Positions 20,622 through 30,476 of a DNA stretch of 64,000 nucleotides are shown one piece after another. The notes under the pieces are model-generated. The model was given only the letters and a program-made list of their open reading frames with translations. It searched no databases and was not told the origin of the DNA. This DNA is from Achromobacter agilis. Lineage in GTDB: Bacteria; Pseudomonadota; Gammaproteobacteria; Burkholderiales; Burkholderiaceae_B. Within the stretch, counting starts at the first letter, position 1, and each line of letters starts with the position of its first letter. A program made the position numbers and the translations under genes. The stretch is taken from contig NZ_UFQB01000017.1 of assembly GCF_900496965.1 (NCBI RefSeq), positions 78,444 through 142,443 on the forward strand, in the 5' to 3' direction.

Positions 20622-20658
20622 TTAAAATCCCTGGCTATCCATCTCGTCGGGGGCTCGT

Positions 20659-21578
<920 letters not shown>

Positions 21579-21582
<4 letters not shown>

Positions 21583-22340
21583 ATTTCTACGCCATCCGCG
21601 CTATCTACCTGTTTGAAATGGCCCGCGCGTGGCGCACGCTGATGCAGAGCGTGCTGTCGCCCGTGATTTCCACGTCGCTGTATTTCGTGGTGTTCGGTTC
21701 CGCCATCGGCTCGCACATGGTCGAGATCGACGGTGTGAGCTACGGGGCCTTCATCGTGCCCGGCATGATCATGCTGTCGCTCTTGACGCAAAGCATCGCC
21801 AACGCGTCCTTCGGCATCTACATGCCGCGGTTTTCCGGGACCATCTACGAAATCCACTCGGCGCCCATCTCCTATGTGGAGATCGTCATGGGCTATGTCG
21901 GGGCCGCAGCCAGCAAATCGATCATCCTGGGGCTGATCATGCTGGCCACGGCCCGGCTGTTCGTGGCCTTCGACGTGGCGCATCCGGTCTGGATGCTGGC
22001 CTTCCTGGTGCTCACGTCCGTGACCTTCAGCCTGTTCGGCTTCATCATCGGGATCTGGGCCGACGGTTTCGAGAAGCTGCAGATCATCCCGCTGATGATC
22101 ATTACGCCGCTGACCTTCCTGGGCGGCACCTTCTATTCCATCAAGATGCTGCCGCCGTTCTGGCAGGCCGCCACCCTGTTCAACCCGGTCGTGTACCTCG
22201 TCAGCGGCTTCCGCTGGGCGTTCTACGGGGTGGCCGACGTCAGCGTGGAAATCAGCGTCGGCATGACGCTGGGTTTCCTGCTGGCCTGCGTGCTGGGCGT
22301 GCGCTGGATCTTCAAGACGGGTTACCGGCTGAAGACCTAA
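21579..22340 (+). CDS. ABC-2 type transporter permease
   Basis: 253 residues with about six membrane helices. Family stretches: [37 protein letters not shown] and [12 protein letters not shown], as in the YadH/NodJ group. It starts inside the stop of the ATPase gene (ATGA). The pair forms a complete exporter; substrate unknown. Confidence 0.92.
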
Positions 22341-22375
22341 GGTCTGTGCAACGCGCCTGTCAGCGTGAACAGACC
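22341..22375. repeat. Inverted repeat directly after the ABC permease stop
   Basis: GGTCTGT (22341-22347) and ACAGACC (22369-22375) around a 21-nt loop, starting on the base after the stop codon. No T-run follows. Possibly a mRNA 3' end structure or Rho-dependent end. Confidence 0.45.
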
Positions 22376-22420
22376 CTAGGCGCGCGCGGGGGCCGCATCG
22401 GGCCAGGCTCCCGGCGCCAA

Positions 22421-23128
22421 CTACGTGGCGGGCAAGCTTTCAGTCGTCGGAGCGGCGCGCGCCATGCCGCCGAAGGCGTCCAGCAGCCGCTCGCGCCAGG
22501 CGTGCACGGGGTCGTCGCCGGCCAGCAGTTCGAGGGGACTGGTGCAGCGGGCCCACATGAACATGCCGAATACGGCGTAGTCCGCATACGCGGGCTGTTC
22601 GCCCGCCAGCCACGGTTGACGGCTCAGCGTTTGCCGCAGGGGCAGCAGCGATGCGCGCAGCGCCGCGATTTGTTCGCCATAGCCGGCGGGCAGGTCTTCA
22701 AGCTTTCCGAAGCGCTTTTCACGCGTTGCGCGGAAGTAGTCCTTGTCCTTGTCGTGGATCAGTCCATGGATGCTCGGCAGCAGCAGGCGCGCCAGCGTGG
22801 GCACCAGCGTGGCGTCCGTCCAGGCGTTCGCGAACAGGCTCAGCGCGCGGCCGGCTTCGCCGCCGAACAGCGACGGGCGCTCGGGGAAGGCCTCTTCGAG
22901 ATAGCAGGCGATTTGCCACGAGTCGCTGACCACGTGCGTGCCGTTCACCAGCACCGGCACCAGCTTCTGGCCGGAGAAGTCGATGGCTTCCTTCTCGGTG
23001 AAGCGCCAGGGCACGGTCTTGGCGGACAGGCCCTTGTGGGCCAGCGCCATGCGCGTTTTCCAGCAATGCGGGCTGAACCGCAGCGACGGGTCGGCGCCCG
23101 CCAGGTCATAGAGGGTGAGATCCGGCAT
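22421..23128 (-). CDS. Glutathione S-transferase family protein
   Basis: 235 residues. Thioredoxin-like N-terminal domain (about 1-80) with SPHCWKTRMAL and the cis-Pro VPVLVNGTHVVSDSWQIACYLEE, then an all-helical C-terminal domain with the DYAVFGMF capping motif. Close to the plant-type/beta-etherase-like GSTs; substrate unknown. ATG start with AAGGAG upstream. Confidence 0.87.
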   Translation of the reverse strand: MPDLTLYDLAGADPSLRFSPHCWKTRMALAHKGLSAKTVPWRFTEKEAIDFSGQKLVPVLVNGTHVVSDSWQIACYLEEAFPERPSLFGGEAGRALSLFANAWTDATLVPTLARLLLPSIHGLIHDKDKDYFRATREKRFGKLEDLPAGYGEQIAALRASLLPLRQTLSRQPWLAGEQPAYADYAVFGMFMWARCTSPLELLAGDDPVHAWRERLLDAFGGMARAAPTTESLPAT

Positions 23129-23190
23129 CAAGATTCCGCGCTCCTTCGTGAGAACTGGGGGAGAAACGGAAACAGGATAACTGCAGAACG

Positions 23191-23227
23191 AAAAAACGCC
23201 ACCCGCCCTCCCGGGCGCGTGGCGTTT
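23191..23227 (-). terminator. Rho-independent terminator of the DUF4168 gene
   Basis: Perfect arms AAACGCCAC (23194-23202) and GTGGCGTTT (23219-23227), with an inner CGCCC/GGGCG stem. Read on the minus strand it ends in TTTTTT. It lies 22 bp past the stop of the gene at 23250. Confidence 0.88.
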
Positions 23228-23249
23228 GCCGCGGCGGGGGGCGGCGGCG

Positions 23250-23663
23250 TTACTTGGCGGCGGGGCCGCCCTTGCTCATGCCCATCACGCGCTGCTTGAG
23301 CTGGGGATCCTGCTGCACGGCCTGGCCGATGCCGTTGAATTCCTCAACGGTCAGGCCGTCCGCGCGGACCAGTTGCACCATCTTGGCGTCCGCTTCCTCG
23401 ACGACCTTCTGCTTGGCTTCGTCCGTCTTGGCGGCGTCGACCTTGGGCCGGTATTCGTCCACGACGCCGGAAATCTTCTGCGATGCCGACGCGAAACGCT
23501 GCAGTTGCTGGTCGGTCGGTTGAATCGCGGGCGGGGGCGCCATTTGCTGCTGCGCCTGGGCCTGGCCTTGCGCCTGGCCGGCTGGTTGGGCAAAGGCGGG
23601 GGCACCGGACAGCGCCGTCGTCAGCAGGGCGGCGGATAGGAATGCGTAAGTGGAACGCTGCAT
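23250..23663 (-). CDS. Secreted DUF4168 protein
   Basis: 137 residues. Signal peptide cleaved near GAPAFAQ, a Gln/Ala/Pro-rich linker (25-50), then a helical DUF4168-like domain with FASASQKISGVVDEY and MVQLVRADGLTVEEFN. The function of this family is not known. Single-gene unit with its own terminator. Confidence 0.82.
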   Translation of the reverse strand: MQRSTYAFLSAALLTTALSGAPAFAQPAGQAQGQAQAQQQMAPPPAIQPTDQQLQRFASASQKISGVVDEYRPKVDAAKTDEAKQKVVEEADAKMVQLVRADGLTVEEFNGIGQAVQQDPQLKQRVMGMSKGGPAAK

Positions 23664-23873
23664 GAAACCTCCATGTTCCGGTTGAATGTCTGGCCATGAT
23701 GACCATCGGGCCGGCCCAGGGGCAAGTTTCTCGATGTGTTTTCCTGTGTCGGCAGGCCACGGGATGCGCGAGCGGCGCGGGAGGGGGCTCCCCGCGGCGC
23801 GCTGGAAACGTTTTGCGCGCTTTCGTAGTCGCTGCTGGCCGCGATGTTTCCTTAGGTGTTCGGCGTCCGGGCC
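23664..23873. other. Short non-coding stretch between DUF4168 and TauE genes
   Basis: About 210 bp. It presumably carries the promoter of the DUF4168 gene on the minus strand. I see no clear hairpin, repeat or small gene here. Confidence 0.3.
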
Positions 23874-24686
23874 CTAGACCGCTAGCATGCTCAGCATGAC
23901 CAGCGCCAGCAGCAGCACGTAGACGCGGGCATGCAGGCGGTCGGGGATGCGGGGAATCAGGGGCGCCGCCAGGCGGATGCCCGCCAGCGAGCCCAGCGCC
24001 AGGGCGGCGAAGGCCAGCAGGTCCACGTAGCCCACGATCCACGGTGCCAGGGCATCGGGCAGGCCGCGGGCCGCCGCCATGTAGGCCAGTGTGCCGACGA
24101 TGGCAACGGGCAGCGTCAGCGGGTTGGCCATCGCCGCCGCCTTGGACATGGGCAGGCCCCGGCGCCGCAGCAGCGGCACCGTCATGACGCTGCCGCCGAC
24201 CCCCAGAAAGGCCGCGATCACGCCGATGGCCACCCCGCCGCCCACCATGACGCCTTGGCCCAGCGGACGCGGGCGGGTGTCGCCTTGCGCCATGAAGCCC
24301 TGGCGCAGCAGGCAATCCAGGATGGTCACGCCCAGGTAGGCGATGAAGGCGTACCGCACGAGTCCGCCGCTGGCCTGGGTGGCGGCCAGCGCACCGAGCA
24401 GGGAACCCGCCGCGATGAAGGCCGCCAGCGGCCAGACATAGGCGCGCACGATGTTGCCGGCGCGCTGGTGCTTGCGCGTGGCCGCGACCGAGTTGACGAT
24501 CATGACGCAGGTGGACGTGGCCACCGCGATGTGCATGGCCGACTGCCCGATGGCGTCCTGCGTGCCGTGGGTGGCGGTCAGCACGCCGTACAGCACGGGC
24601 ACCACGACAAAGCCGCCGCCAAAGCCGAACAGCACGGTCGTCACGCCGCTGAGGCAACCGAAAAACGCCAGAACCAGATAAACCAT
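23874..24686 (-). CDS. TauE/SafE-family anion permease
   Basis: 270 residues, about eight helices. The repeat motif FGFGGGFVVVPVL occurs near residue 20 and its second copy AAFLGVGGSVMTVPLL near 160, as in sulfite/organosulfonate exporters. Substrate unknown. Divergent from the AraC-family gene across 125 bp, which may control it. Confidence 0.88.
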   Translation of the reverse strand: MVYLVLAFFGCLSGVTTVLFGFGGGFVVVPVLYGVLTATHGTQDAIGQSAMHIAVATSTCVMIVNSVAATRKHQRAGNIVRAYVWPLAAFIAAGSLLGALAATQASGGLVRYAFIAYLGVTILDCLLRQGFMAQGDTRPRPLGQGVMVGGGVAIGVIAAFLGVGGSVMTVPLLRRRGLPMSKAAAMANPLTLPVAIVGTLAYMAAARGLPDALAPWIVGYVDLLAFAALALGSLAGIRLAAPLIPRIPDRLHARVYVLLLALVMLSMLAV

Positions 24687-24811
24687 GCTGCCCGTCCTTC
24701 CAGGGGAAAACCGTCACGATACGGCCGCGAGGTTTGGCCCGCTTTCGAGGATTGGACAATAATGTTCGTATTTCGGCCATCCGATACGCCGCCAGGCAGG
24801 CGGACCCAGCC

Positions 24812-25579
24812 ATGCGCAACGCCCATATCGACCGTTACGACCATCTGGACCGGCCCGTCGTGGCCATCGGCAACGACTACGGCCCCGGCCAGCTGCTGCC
24901 GGCGCACGCGCACCGCCGAGCCCAGTTGCTGTATGGCGCGACCGGGGTGATGCAGGTCGCCACCCGCGATGGCAACTGGGTCGTGCCGCCGCAGCGCGCC
25001 GTCTGGATCCCCGCGGGCGTGACGCACGAGGTCCGCATGCTGGGCGTCAGCACGCGCAGCGCTTACATAGCGCCGGGGGCGGCGCGCGCCCAGGGCCTGG
25101 CCTGCGAGGTAGTCGAGGTGTCGCCGCTGCTGCGGCAGTTGCTGATGGACGCCGTGGACATGCCCGTCGACTACGACCAGGCCGGGCGTGACGGCGCGCT
25201 GGCGGCCTTGCTGCTGCATGAGGTGGAGCGCGCGCCGGTGCTGCCCCTGCATATCCCGCTGCCGGCCGATGAGCGCCTGGCGGCCCTGTGCCGGGCGTTC
25301 ATCGCCGCGCCCGACGTGCGCGCCGCGCCGCAAGCCTGGGCCCGCCGCCTGCACATGAGCCCGCGCACTTTCAGCCGCCATTTCCGCGAACAGACGGGTA
25401 TGGCGTTCTCGGAATGGCGCCAGCGGGCCTGCGTGGTGCTGGCGCTGTCGCGGCTGGCCTCGGGCGCGCCGGTCACCATCATCGCGCTGGATTTCGGCTA
25501 CCAGAGCCCGGCCGCGTTTTCCACGATGTTCCGGCGCATGCTGGGGCACCCGCCCACGGCGTACCTGCGCCAGGGCTAG
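24812..25579 (+). CDS. AraC-family regulator with cupin sensor
   Basis: 255 residues. N-terminal cupin-like half (about 20-90; LLPAHAHRRAQLLY, VPPQRAVWIPAGVTHEV), C-terminal double HTH (about 165-255; WARRLHMSPRTFSRHFRE and ALDFGYQSPAAFSTMFRRMLG). The start at 24812 gives the family N-terminus; the longer frame upstream lies in the promoter. The likely target is the divergent TauE gene. Confidence 0.86.
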   Translation: MRNAHIDRYDHLDRPVVAIGNDYGPGQLLPAHAHRRAQLLYGATGVMQVATRDGNWVVPPQRAVWIPAGVTHEVRMLGVSTRSAYIAPGAARAQGLACEVVEVSPLLRQLLMDAVDMPVDYDQAGRDGALAALLLHEVERAPVLPLHIPLPADERLAALCRAFIAAPDVRAAPQAWARRLHMSPRTFSRHFREQTGMAFSEWRQRACVVLALSRLASGAPVTIIALDFGYQSPAAFSTMFRRMLGHPPTAYLRQG

Positions 25580-25593
25580 GGCCTGTTGGTACT

Positions 25594-26805
25594 ATGCCGG
25601 CACTCATGACGCAACCGACCCCTTCCACGCATCCCCCCCTATCCATCGGCATCGCAGGCGCAGGCAGCGCCGGTCTGGCCACCGCCCTGGCGCTGGCGCG
25701 GGACGGCCACCAGGTGCGGGTGTTCGAGAAACACCACGGTTTCACCACCATGGGGGCGGGCCTGTTGCTGCAGCCGCCCGGTGTGCGCGCGCTGCGTACG
25801 CTGGGCGTGGACGTGGAGGCGTTGAACGTGGGCGCGCCCATCGACCGCCTGCTGGGCCTCTCGCACCGCGGTTGGCCGGTAGTGGATATCGACTACAAGG
25901 GCGACGGCGCGCGGGCCGTTACCCGGGCGGCATTGGGCGAAGTGCTGTTCGATGCCGCGCGGCGCGCAGGGGTCGCATTTTCGTTCGGCTGCCCGGTCGG
26001 CGTGCTCGACGTCCGGGAGGGAAAGGCGCTGGTGACGCACGGCGAGGGAGATAGCCAGGCCCAGTCCTGTTTCGATCTGTTCGTGGCGGCCGATGGCGCG
26101 GCCTCGGCGCTGCGCGAGCAGGCCGGGCTGGCCGCCAGTTCGCGCGCTTATGCCTGGGGCGCCTTGTGGGGCCAGTTCTGGGTTCCCGGCTGGGCGGGCG
26201 CGACGCAACTGCTGCAGCGGTTCCGCGGCACCCGCGAAATGATGGGCCTCCTGCCGACCGAAATCGGGCCGCAAGGCGTGCGCCTGTCGCTGTTCTGGAG
26301 CATCCGGCACGACGCCTTGCCGGCCTGGAGGGCCGCGCCGATCGGCGAATGGAAGGCGCGCCTGTTGTCCTTGTGGCCGGAGGCCGCGCCGGTGGTCGAC
26401 CAGATTTCAAGGCACGAGGACCTGGCGGTCGCTACCTACCGCCACACCTGGCCGCGAGGATTGGCCAAGGGGCCGTACTGCGCGGTGGGAGACGCAGGCC
26501 ACGCGATGAGTCCGCAACTGGGCCTGGGCACGACGCTTGCTGCGTTGGACGCCTTGGCGCTGGCGCGGGCGCTGGGCCGGCATGGCGTGGCGCGCGGGCC
26601 CGCGAAATACGCCCGCAGCCGGCTCATGCCGTCGCGGCTGTACCAGACGTTGAGCCGCGCGCTGACGCCTTGCTTTCAGGCATCGGGGCCGGGGCTGTGG
26701 CGCGACGTGTTGTTCGGCGGGGCCTTGCTGGTGCCCGGCATGCGCGGGCTGATGAAGCGCGGCCTGCTGGCCATGCCGCAACCGGCCGCGCCCCGCCGCC
26801 GTTGA
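25594..26805 (+). CDS. FAD-dependent monooxygenase (PHBH fold)
   Basis: 403 residues. GIAGAGSAGLATALAL (Rossmann FAD site) near 15-30, FEKHH, the second FAD contact FVAADGAAS, and the GDAGHAMSPQLGLG motif. Resembles UbiH/salicylate-hydroxylase-type flavoproteins that hydroxylate aromatics. Two ATGs (25594, 25606) are possible; neither has a strong ribosome site. Substrate unknown. Confidence 0.82.
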   Translation: MPALMTQPTPSTHPPLSIGIAGAGSAGLATALALARDGHQVRVFEKHHGFTTMGAGLLLQPPGVRALRTLGVDVEALNVGAPIDRLLGLSHRGWPVVDIDYKGDGARAVTRAALGEVLFDAARRAGVAFSFGCPVGVLDVREGKALVTHGEGDSQAQSCFDLFVAADGAASALREQAGLAASSRAYAWGALWGQFWVPGWAGATQLLQRFRGTREMMGLLPTEIGPQGVRLSLFWSIRHDALPAWRAAPIGEWKARLLSLWPEAAPVVDQISRHEDLAVATYRHTWPRGLAKGPYCAVGDAGHAMSPQLGLGTTLAALDALALARALGRHGVARGPAKYARSRLMPSRLYQTLSRALTPCFQASGPGLWRDVLFGGALLVPGMRGLMKRGLLAMPQPAAPRRR

Positions 26806-26818
26806 GCCGGCCGCGCCG

Positions 26819-27463
26819 TCAGGCCGCGTACCAGAGCACCGCGAAGAAATGGCAGACGGTGCCGCCAAGCACGAACAGGTGCCAGACGAAGTGGCTGTAG
26901 CGCCAGCGGTTGTCGAGCACGAAGAACACCACGCCGCCCGTGTAGGCCAGCCCGCCCGCCACCAGCCACCATAGGCCGCCCGTGGGCACGCGTTCGATCA
27001 GGGGCTTCACCGCGATGAGCACCAGCCAGCCCATGGCCAGGTACAGCCCGGTGGAGAGGGCGGGGCGGTTGAGCCGTTTACTGGCCTTCAGCCCCACGCC
27101 GAGCAGGGCCATGCCCCACACCAGGCCGAACAGGGTCCAGCCCCAGGGCCCGCGCAGCGCGCCCAGCGCGAACGGCGTATAGGTGCCCGCGATCAGCAGG
27201 TAGATGGCAGAATGGTCCAGCACGTTGAAGAACTGCTTGGCGCGGCTGCGGGGCAAGGCGTGATAAATCGTGGAGGCCAGGTACAGCAGGCACATCGACG
27301 CGGCGAAGACCGCGGCCCCCGCGATGAACGCGGCGTCGCCCTGGCGCACCGCGGCGACGATCAGGATGGGCGCGGACGCCACGGCACCGGCGGCGCCGAC
27401 GCCATGGCTGATGGTGTTGGCGATTTCCTCGCCGAGGGTCTGGGGTCTGTCGTCGGGAAACAT
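26819..27463 (-). CDS. Hemolysin III/PAQR family membrane protein
   Basis: 214 residues, seven helices. Family motifs: NTISHGVGA near the N-terminus, ASTIYHALP, FFNVLDHSAIYLLIAGTYTP, and the late SHFVWHLFVLGG with paired His residues. Despite the name, the true role is unclear (PAQR hydrolase-like fold). Convergent with the monooxygenase gene. Confidence 0.92.
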   Translation of the reverse strand: MFPDDRPQTLGEEIANTISHGVGAAGAVASAPILIVAAVRQGDAAFIAGAAVFAASMCLLYLASTIYHALPRSRAKQFFNVLDHSAIYLLIAGTYTPFALGALRGPWGWTLFGLVWGMALLGVGLKASKRLNRPALSTGLYLAMGWLVLIAVKPLIERVPTGGLWWLVAGGLAYTGGVVFFVLDNRWRYSHFVWHLFVLGGTVCHFFAVLWYAA

Positions 27464-27678
27464 GAATGCGTCTTGGTTGGCGGGAAGCTTCCACCATAGG
27501 CGTTTTGCTGCGCCGCCTCAAGGCCGCCGCCGCACTTTGCGCGCGCGATGCAAAGGCGGTTTGATCTTGTGCAAACCGGGGGCTGCCTCAGGCGGCGGTA
27601 TACCCCTGGCGCGAAGTTACGGTGTGATACATTCCATGCCGGTGTCAAGCTCAACGGGTTTACTGGCCGAGGCCTAGA

Positions 27679-28752
27679 ATGGCGCGCAGTTTTACCAGTC
27701 TGTTTTTCAAAACCGCGAAGAAACTCGGCAGGCTGCAACGCGCGGCGCTGCGCGCGGCGGCTCCCCAGGCCGCCCAGCGGCGCAGCGCTACCCGGCGCAA
27801 GGCGGCCGTCGCCGCCAGGCTGGCCGCCAAGTCCGTGGCGCCCGCGACGCCGTCTCTCGGCGGCGGCCGCTGGGAGGCCGGCCGGCAATTCTCCGACGGC
27901 CGGGGCCAGCGCCTCGGCTTCTCCCGCTATACGCCTGCTTGCGCCCCGCCGTCCGGCATGCCGCTCGTGGTCATGCTGCATGGCTGCAGGCAGACATCCC
28001 TGGCGTTCGCCCGCGGTTCCCGCATGAACCAATGGGCCGACGCGGGCGGCTTCATGGTGCTGTATCCGCAGCAGTCCCTCGCGCGCCAGGTGCAGCGCTG
28101 CTGGCGCTGGTTCCAGCCGGACGAAGCGCACGGCGGCGCGGAGGCCGACCTGATTGCCGCGCTGATCCGGTCGGAATCGGCAAAGTTCGATCTGGATCCC
28201 GGGCGCATCTACGTCGCCGGCTTGTCCGCCGGCGCCGGCATGGCCGCGCTGGTGGCCCTGCGGCATCCCCGCCTGATCGCCGCCGTCGCCATGCATTCGG
28301 GGCCCGTGGTGGGGGACGCCCACGGCGCGGCCAGCGGTATCGCCACCATGCGGCGCGGCACGCTCAAGCCGCTGCTGCCTCTGCTGGAGCGCGTGGCGGA
28401 TCCCGCCGTCTTCCAGATGGGCATGCCGGCTATGATCCTGCACGGGCAGCTGGATCCGGCGGTGGCGCCGCGCAACGCGCGCCAGTTGTTCGAACAGTTC
28501 AGGGCGGTCAACGGCCTGTCGCCCGACAGCACGCCGATCGAGCACGTGCTGGGCCTGGGCACCGAAAAAGCCTATCGCCGGGTGGATATGCTGCGCGGTC
28601 AGAACACGGTGCTGCGCCTGTGCGAGATCACGCGGCTGGAGCACGCCTGGAGCGGCGGCGACCCGTCCATCCGGTATCACGGGAGCAGCGGACCGGACGC
28701 CTCGTCGCTGATCTGGCGCTTTTTCCAGGCGCAGCGGCGGACAGGGAACTGA
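27679..28752 (+). CDS. PHB-depolymerase-family esterase
   Basis: 357 residues. Basic N-terminal 50 residues (many Arg/Lys/Ala), then an alpha/beta hydrolase with VVMLHGCRQ, MNQWADAGGF, nucleophile GLSAGAGM, and the acid/His region (HGQLDPAVAP, EHAWSGGD). No obvious signal peptide, so it may act in the cytoplasm or leave by another route. A TAGAAT box runs into the start (CCTAGAATGG) and no ribosome site is visible, which suggests a leaderless message. Confidence 0.85.
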   Translation: MARSFTSLFFKTAKKLGRLQRAALRAAAPQAAQRRSATRRKAAVAARLAAKSVAPATPSLGGGRWEAGRQFSDGRGQRLGFSRYTPACAPPSGMPLVVMLHGCRQTSLAFARGSRMNQWADAGGFMVLYPQQSLARQVQRCWRWFQPDEAHGGAEADLIAALIRSESAKFDLDPGRIYVAGLSAGAGMAALVALRHPRLIAAVAMHSGPVVGDAHGAASGIATMRRGTLKPLLPLLERVADPAVFQMGMPAMILHGQLDPAVAPRNARQLFEQFRAVNGLSPDSTPIEHVLGLGTEKAYRRVDMLRGQNTVLRLCEITRLEHAWSGGDPSIRYHGSSGPDASSLIWRFFQAQRRTGN

Positions 28753-28791
28753 CCGGCCGGCGGGCATCAGGAACGGGGTATGCTCGACAGA

Positions 28792-28825
28792 CCGGCGCAT
28801 TGTGCGCCGGCCGCCAAGTTTTTTT
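28792..28825 (+). terminator. Probable terminator after the esterase gene
   Basis: Stem CCGGCGCA/TGCGCCGG (28792-28799 with 28803-28810), loop TTG, then seven T at 28819-28825. Eight bases lie between stem and T-run, so efficiency is uncertain. The T-run sits just before the next start codon. Confidence 0.55.
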
Positions 28826-28838
28826 GGGAACCAACGCC

Positions 28839-29354
28839 ATGTCCCTGTCCCTGTACCAGGCTTGCGTGCCTGTCTTCATTCGCGGCCTGACCGTCCTGGC
28901 CGCCTTGCTGGAAAAGGGCGCTGCCCACGCCGCCGCGACGGGCGCCGATCCGGCCGAGCTCATCAATGCCCGTCTCGCGCCCGACATGTATCCGCTGTCC
29001 GGCCAGGTGCAGCGCGCCAGCGATGCCTCGAAATTCGCGGTGCAGCGCCTGTCGCGGGTGGAGGCGCCCAAGTTCCCCGACGAAGAAACCACGTTCGAGC
29101 AGCTGCAAGCACGCATCGCCGCGACGATCGCCTACCTGCAGAGCGTGACGGCGGACAAGCTGGATGGCGCCGAAAGCCGCAAGATCACGCTGGCTTTCGG
29201 CGACTTCAAGCAGGAGTTCCGGGGCGACGACTATCTGCTGACGTTCGCGCTGCCCAATTTCTATTTCCACGTTACGACGGCGTACGGCCTCCTGCGGCAG
29301 GCGGGCGTGAAGATCGGCAAGCTCGACTTCCTGGGGCCCTACCCGCAGGCCTGA
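28839..29354 (+). CDS. DUF1993 protein
   Basis: 171 residues. SLYQACVPVFIRGL at the N-terminus and LTFALPNFYFHVTTAYGLLRQAGVKIGK near the C-terminus are family marks; the helical fold resembles DinB-like proteins. Function unknown. It stands alone between the esterase terminator and a convergent VOC gene. Confidence 0.88.
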   Translation: MSLSLYQACVPVFIRGLTVLAALLEKGAAHAAATGADPAELINARLAPDMYPLSGQVQRASDASKFAVQRLSRVEAPKFPDEETTFEQLQARIAATIAYLQSVTADKLDGAESRKITLAFGDFKQEFRGDDYLLTFALPNFYFHVTTAYGLLRQAGVKIGKLDFLGPYPQA

Positions 29355-29366
29355 CGTGCGGCGGCC

Positions 29367-29873
29367 TTAGCCCGGCTGCTTCTTGGACGGGTCGCCGCAA
29401 CCTTCCATCTCACCCATGTTGGCCATGTTCTGCTGGATCTCCTCCGGCGTCAGGTCGACCTTGTGCGTGGCGATGGACCAGCGGTGCCCGAACGGATCCA
29501 CGACCTGGCCGTAGCGGTCGCCCCAGAACATGTCTGCCACAGGCATCGTCACCTGGGCGCCGGCGGCCACGGCCTGCTTCATGGCGGCGTCCACGTCGTC
29601 CACGTACAGATGCAGGGTGACCGGCGTCCCCTTCAGCGCCTTGGCTCCCAGGCTGCCCCATTCGGGGAAATCGTCCATCAGCATCAGGACGGAATCGCCG
29701 ATGCGCACGGCCGCGTGCATGATCTTGCCGTTGGGGCCCGGGAGCCGCGCAAGCTCCTCGGCGTTGAAGGCTTTCTTGAAGAAGGCAATGGCGTCCGACG
29801 CGCCCTCGCACACGATGTGCGGGGTCAGCGTATGCATGCCTTCGGGAATGCTTCGGGTTGCAGGGGTGCCCAT
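29367..29873 (-). CDS. VOC (PhnB-like) protein
   Basis: 168 residues. One VOC repeat pair: HTLTPHIVCEGASDAIAFFKK, VLMLMDDFPEW, LHLYVDDVDAAMKQA and GDRYGQVVDPFGHRWSIATH. This PhnB/YdeE-like branch has no assigned reaction. The C-terminal tail EMEGCGDPSKK has one Cys. Downstream of the DUF1428 gene on the same strand. Confidence 0.87.
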   Translation of the reverse strand: MGTPATRSIPEGMHTLTPHIVCEGASDAIAFFKKAFNAEELARLPGPNGKIMHAAVRIGDSVLMLMDDFPEWGSLGAKALKGTPVTLHLYVDDVDAAMKQAVAAGAQVTMPVADMFWGDRYGQVVDPFGHRWSIATHKVDLTPEEIQQNMANMGEMEGCGDPSKKQPG

Positions 29874-29938
29874 ATCTCGTCTCCGGGATGTCCAATTGAA
29901 AAGAGGCGGGGACGGAATGTCCGGCCGCCCCGGTTGTC

Positions 29939-30295
29939 CTAGTTGCCCACCAGCGTGTTGAATCCCCCCCAGCACATCCGCTTGAAATCGAATACGCCTT
30001 CGCAACTCATGCCGTTCAGGCGCGGATCCGACATGACCTTGGCATTGATCTCGTCGCGCGCCGCCTTGCTGGCATAAAGGATCCACGCGAATACAACGGT
30101 CTCTCCCTCGCGCGCGCCGGCCGCGGCGCTGAACGGGGCGGAACCTTCCTTGTCGATGTCGTCCGCCACGCATTCGCGGTAGTCGAGCGCGCCATGTTCG
30201 AGCCAGACCGCCTGGGCCTGCTGCGCCATTTTTTTGTAGGCGTCCAGGTTGGCCTCGGGAACGCTCAACAGGTAACCGTCTATGTACTTTTCCAT
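29939..30295 (-). CDS. DUF1428 (YbaA-like) protein
   Basis: 118 residues, family length. YIDGYLLSVPEANLDAYKK at the N-terminus and VMSDPRLNGMSCEGVFDFKRMCWGGF near the C-terminus are typical of the ferredoxin-like DUF1428 fold. Of two adjacent ATGs, the second is better spaced from AAAGGAG. Divergent from the GATase-AraC regulator, which may control it and the VOC gene. Confidence 0.88.
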   Translation of the reverse strand: MEKYIDGYLLSVPEANLDAYKKMAQQAQAVWLEHGALDYRECVADDIDKEGSAPFSAAAGAREGETVVFAWILYASKAARDEINAKVMSDPRLNGMSCEGVFDFKRMCWGGFNTLVGN

Positions 30296-30476
30296 CATCG
30301 ACTCCTTTGGTCCACGTTGTTCTATCGCGCTTCGGAACGCCCGCTAGCCGTCCGCCTCGCAACCCGGATCTGGCTCCGGTGAGTATCACTGTATCGGGAT
30401 CGCGGGCGCTTTCCGATAGGCGATTGCGACAATCTTGAGGGTAGATTGCGACAGCCTGCAGGCGTATGCTTTGCAG

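Noticed and set aside
20555..20658. tRNA or small RNA gene suggested by the 34-bp palindrome
   Set aside because: No cloverleaf can be drawn and no TTCRA arm is present; it is a simple inverted repeat.
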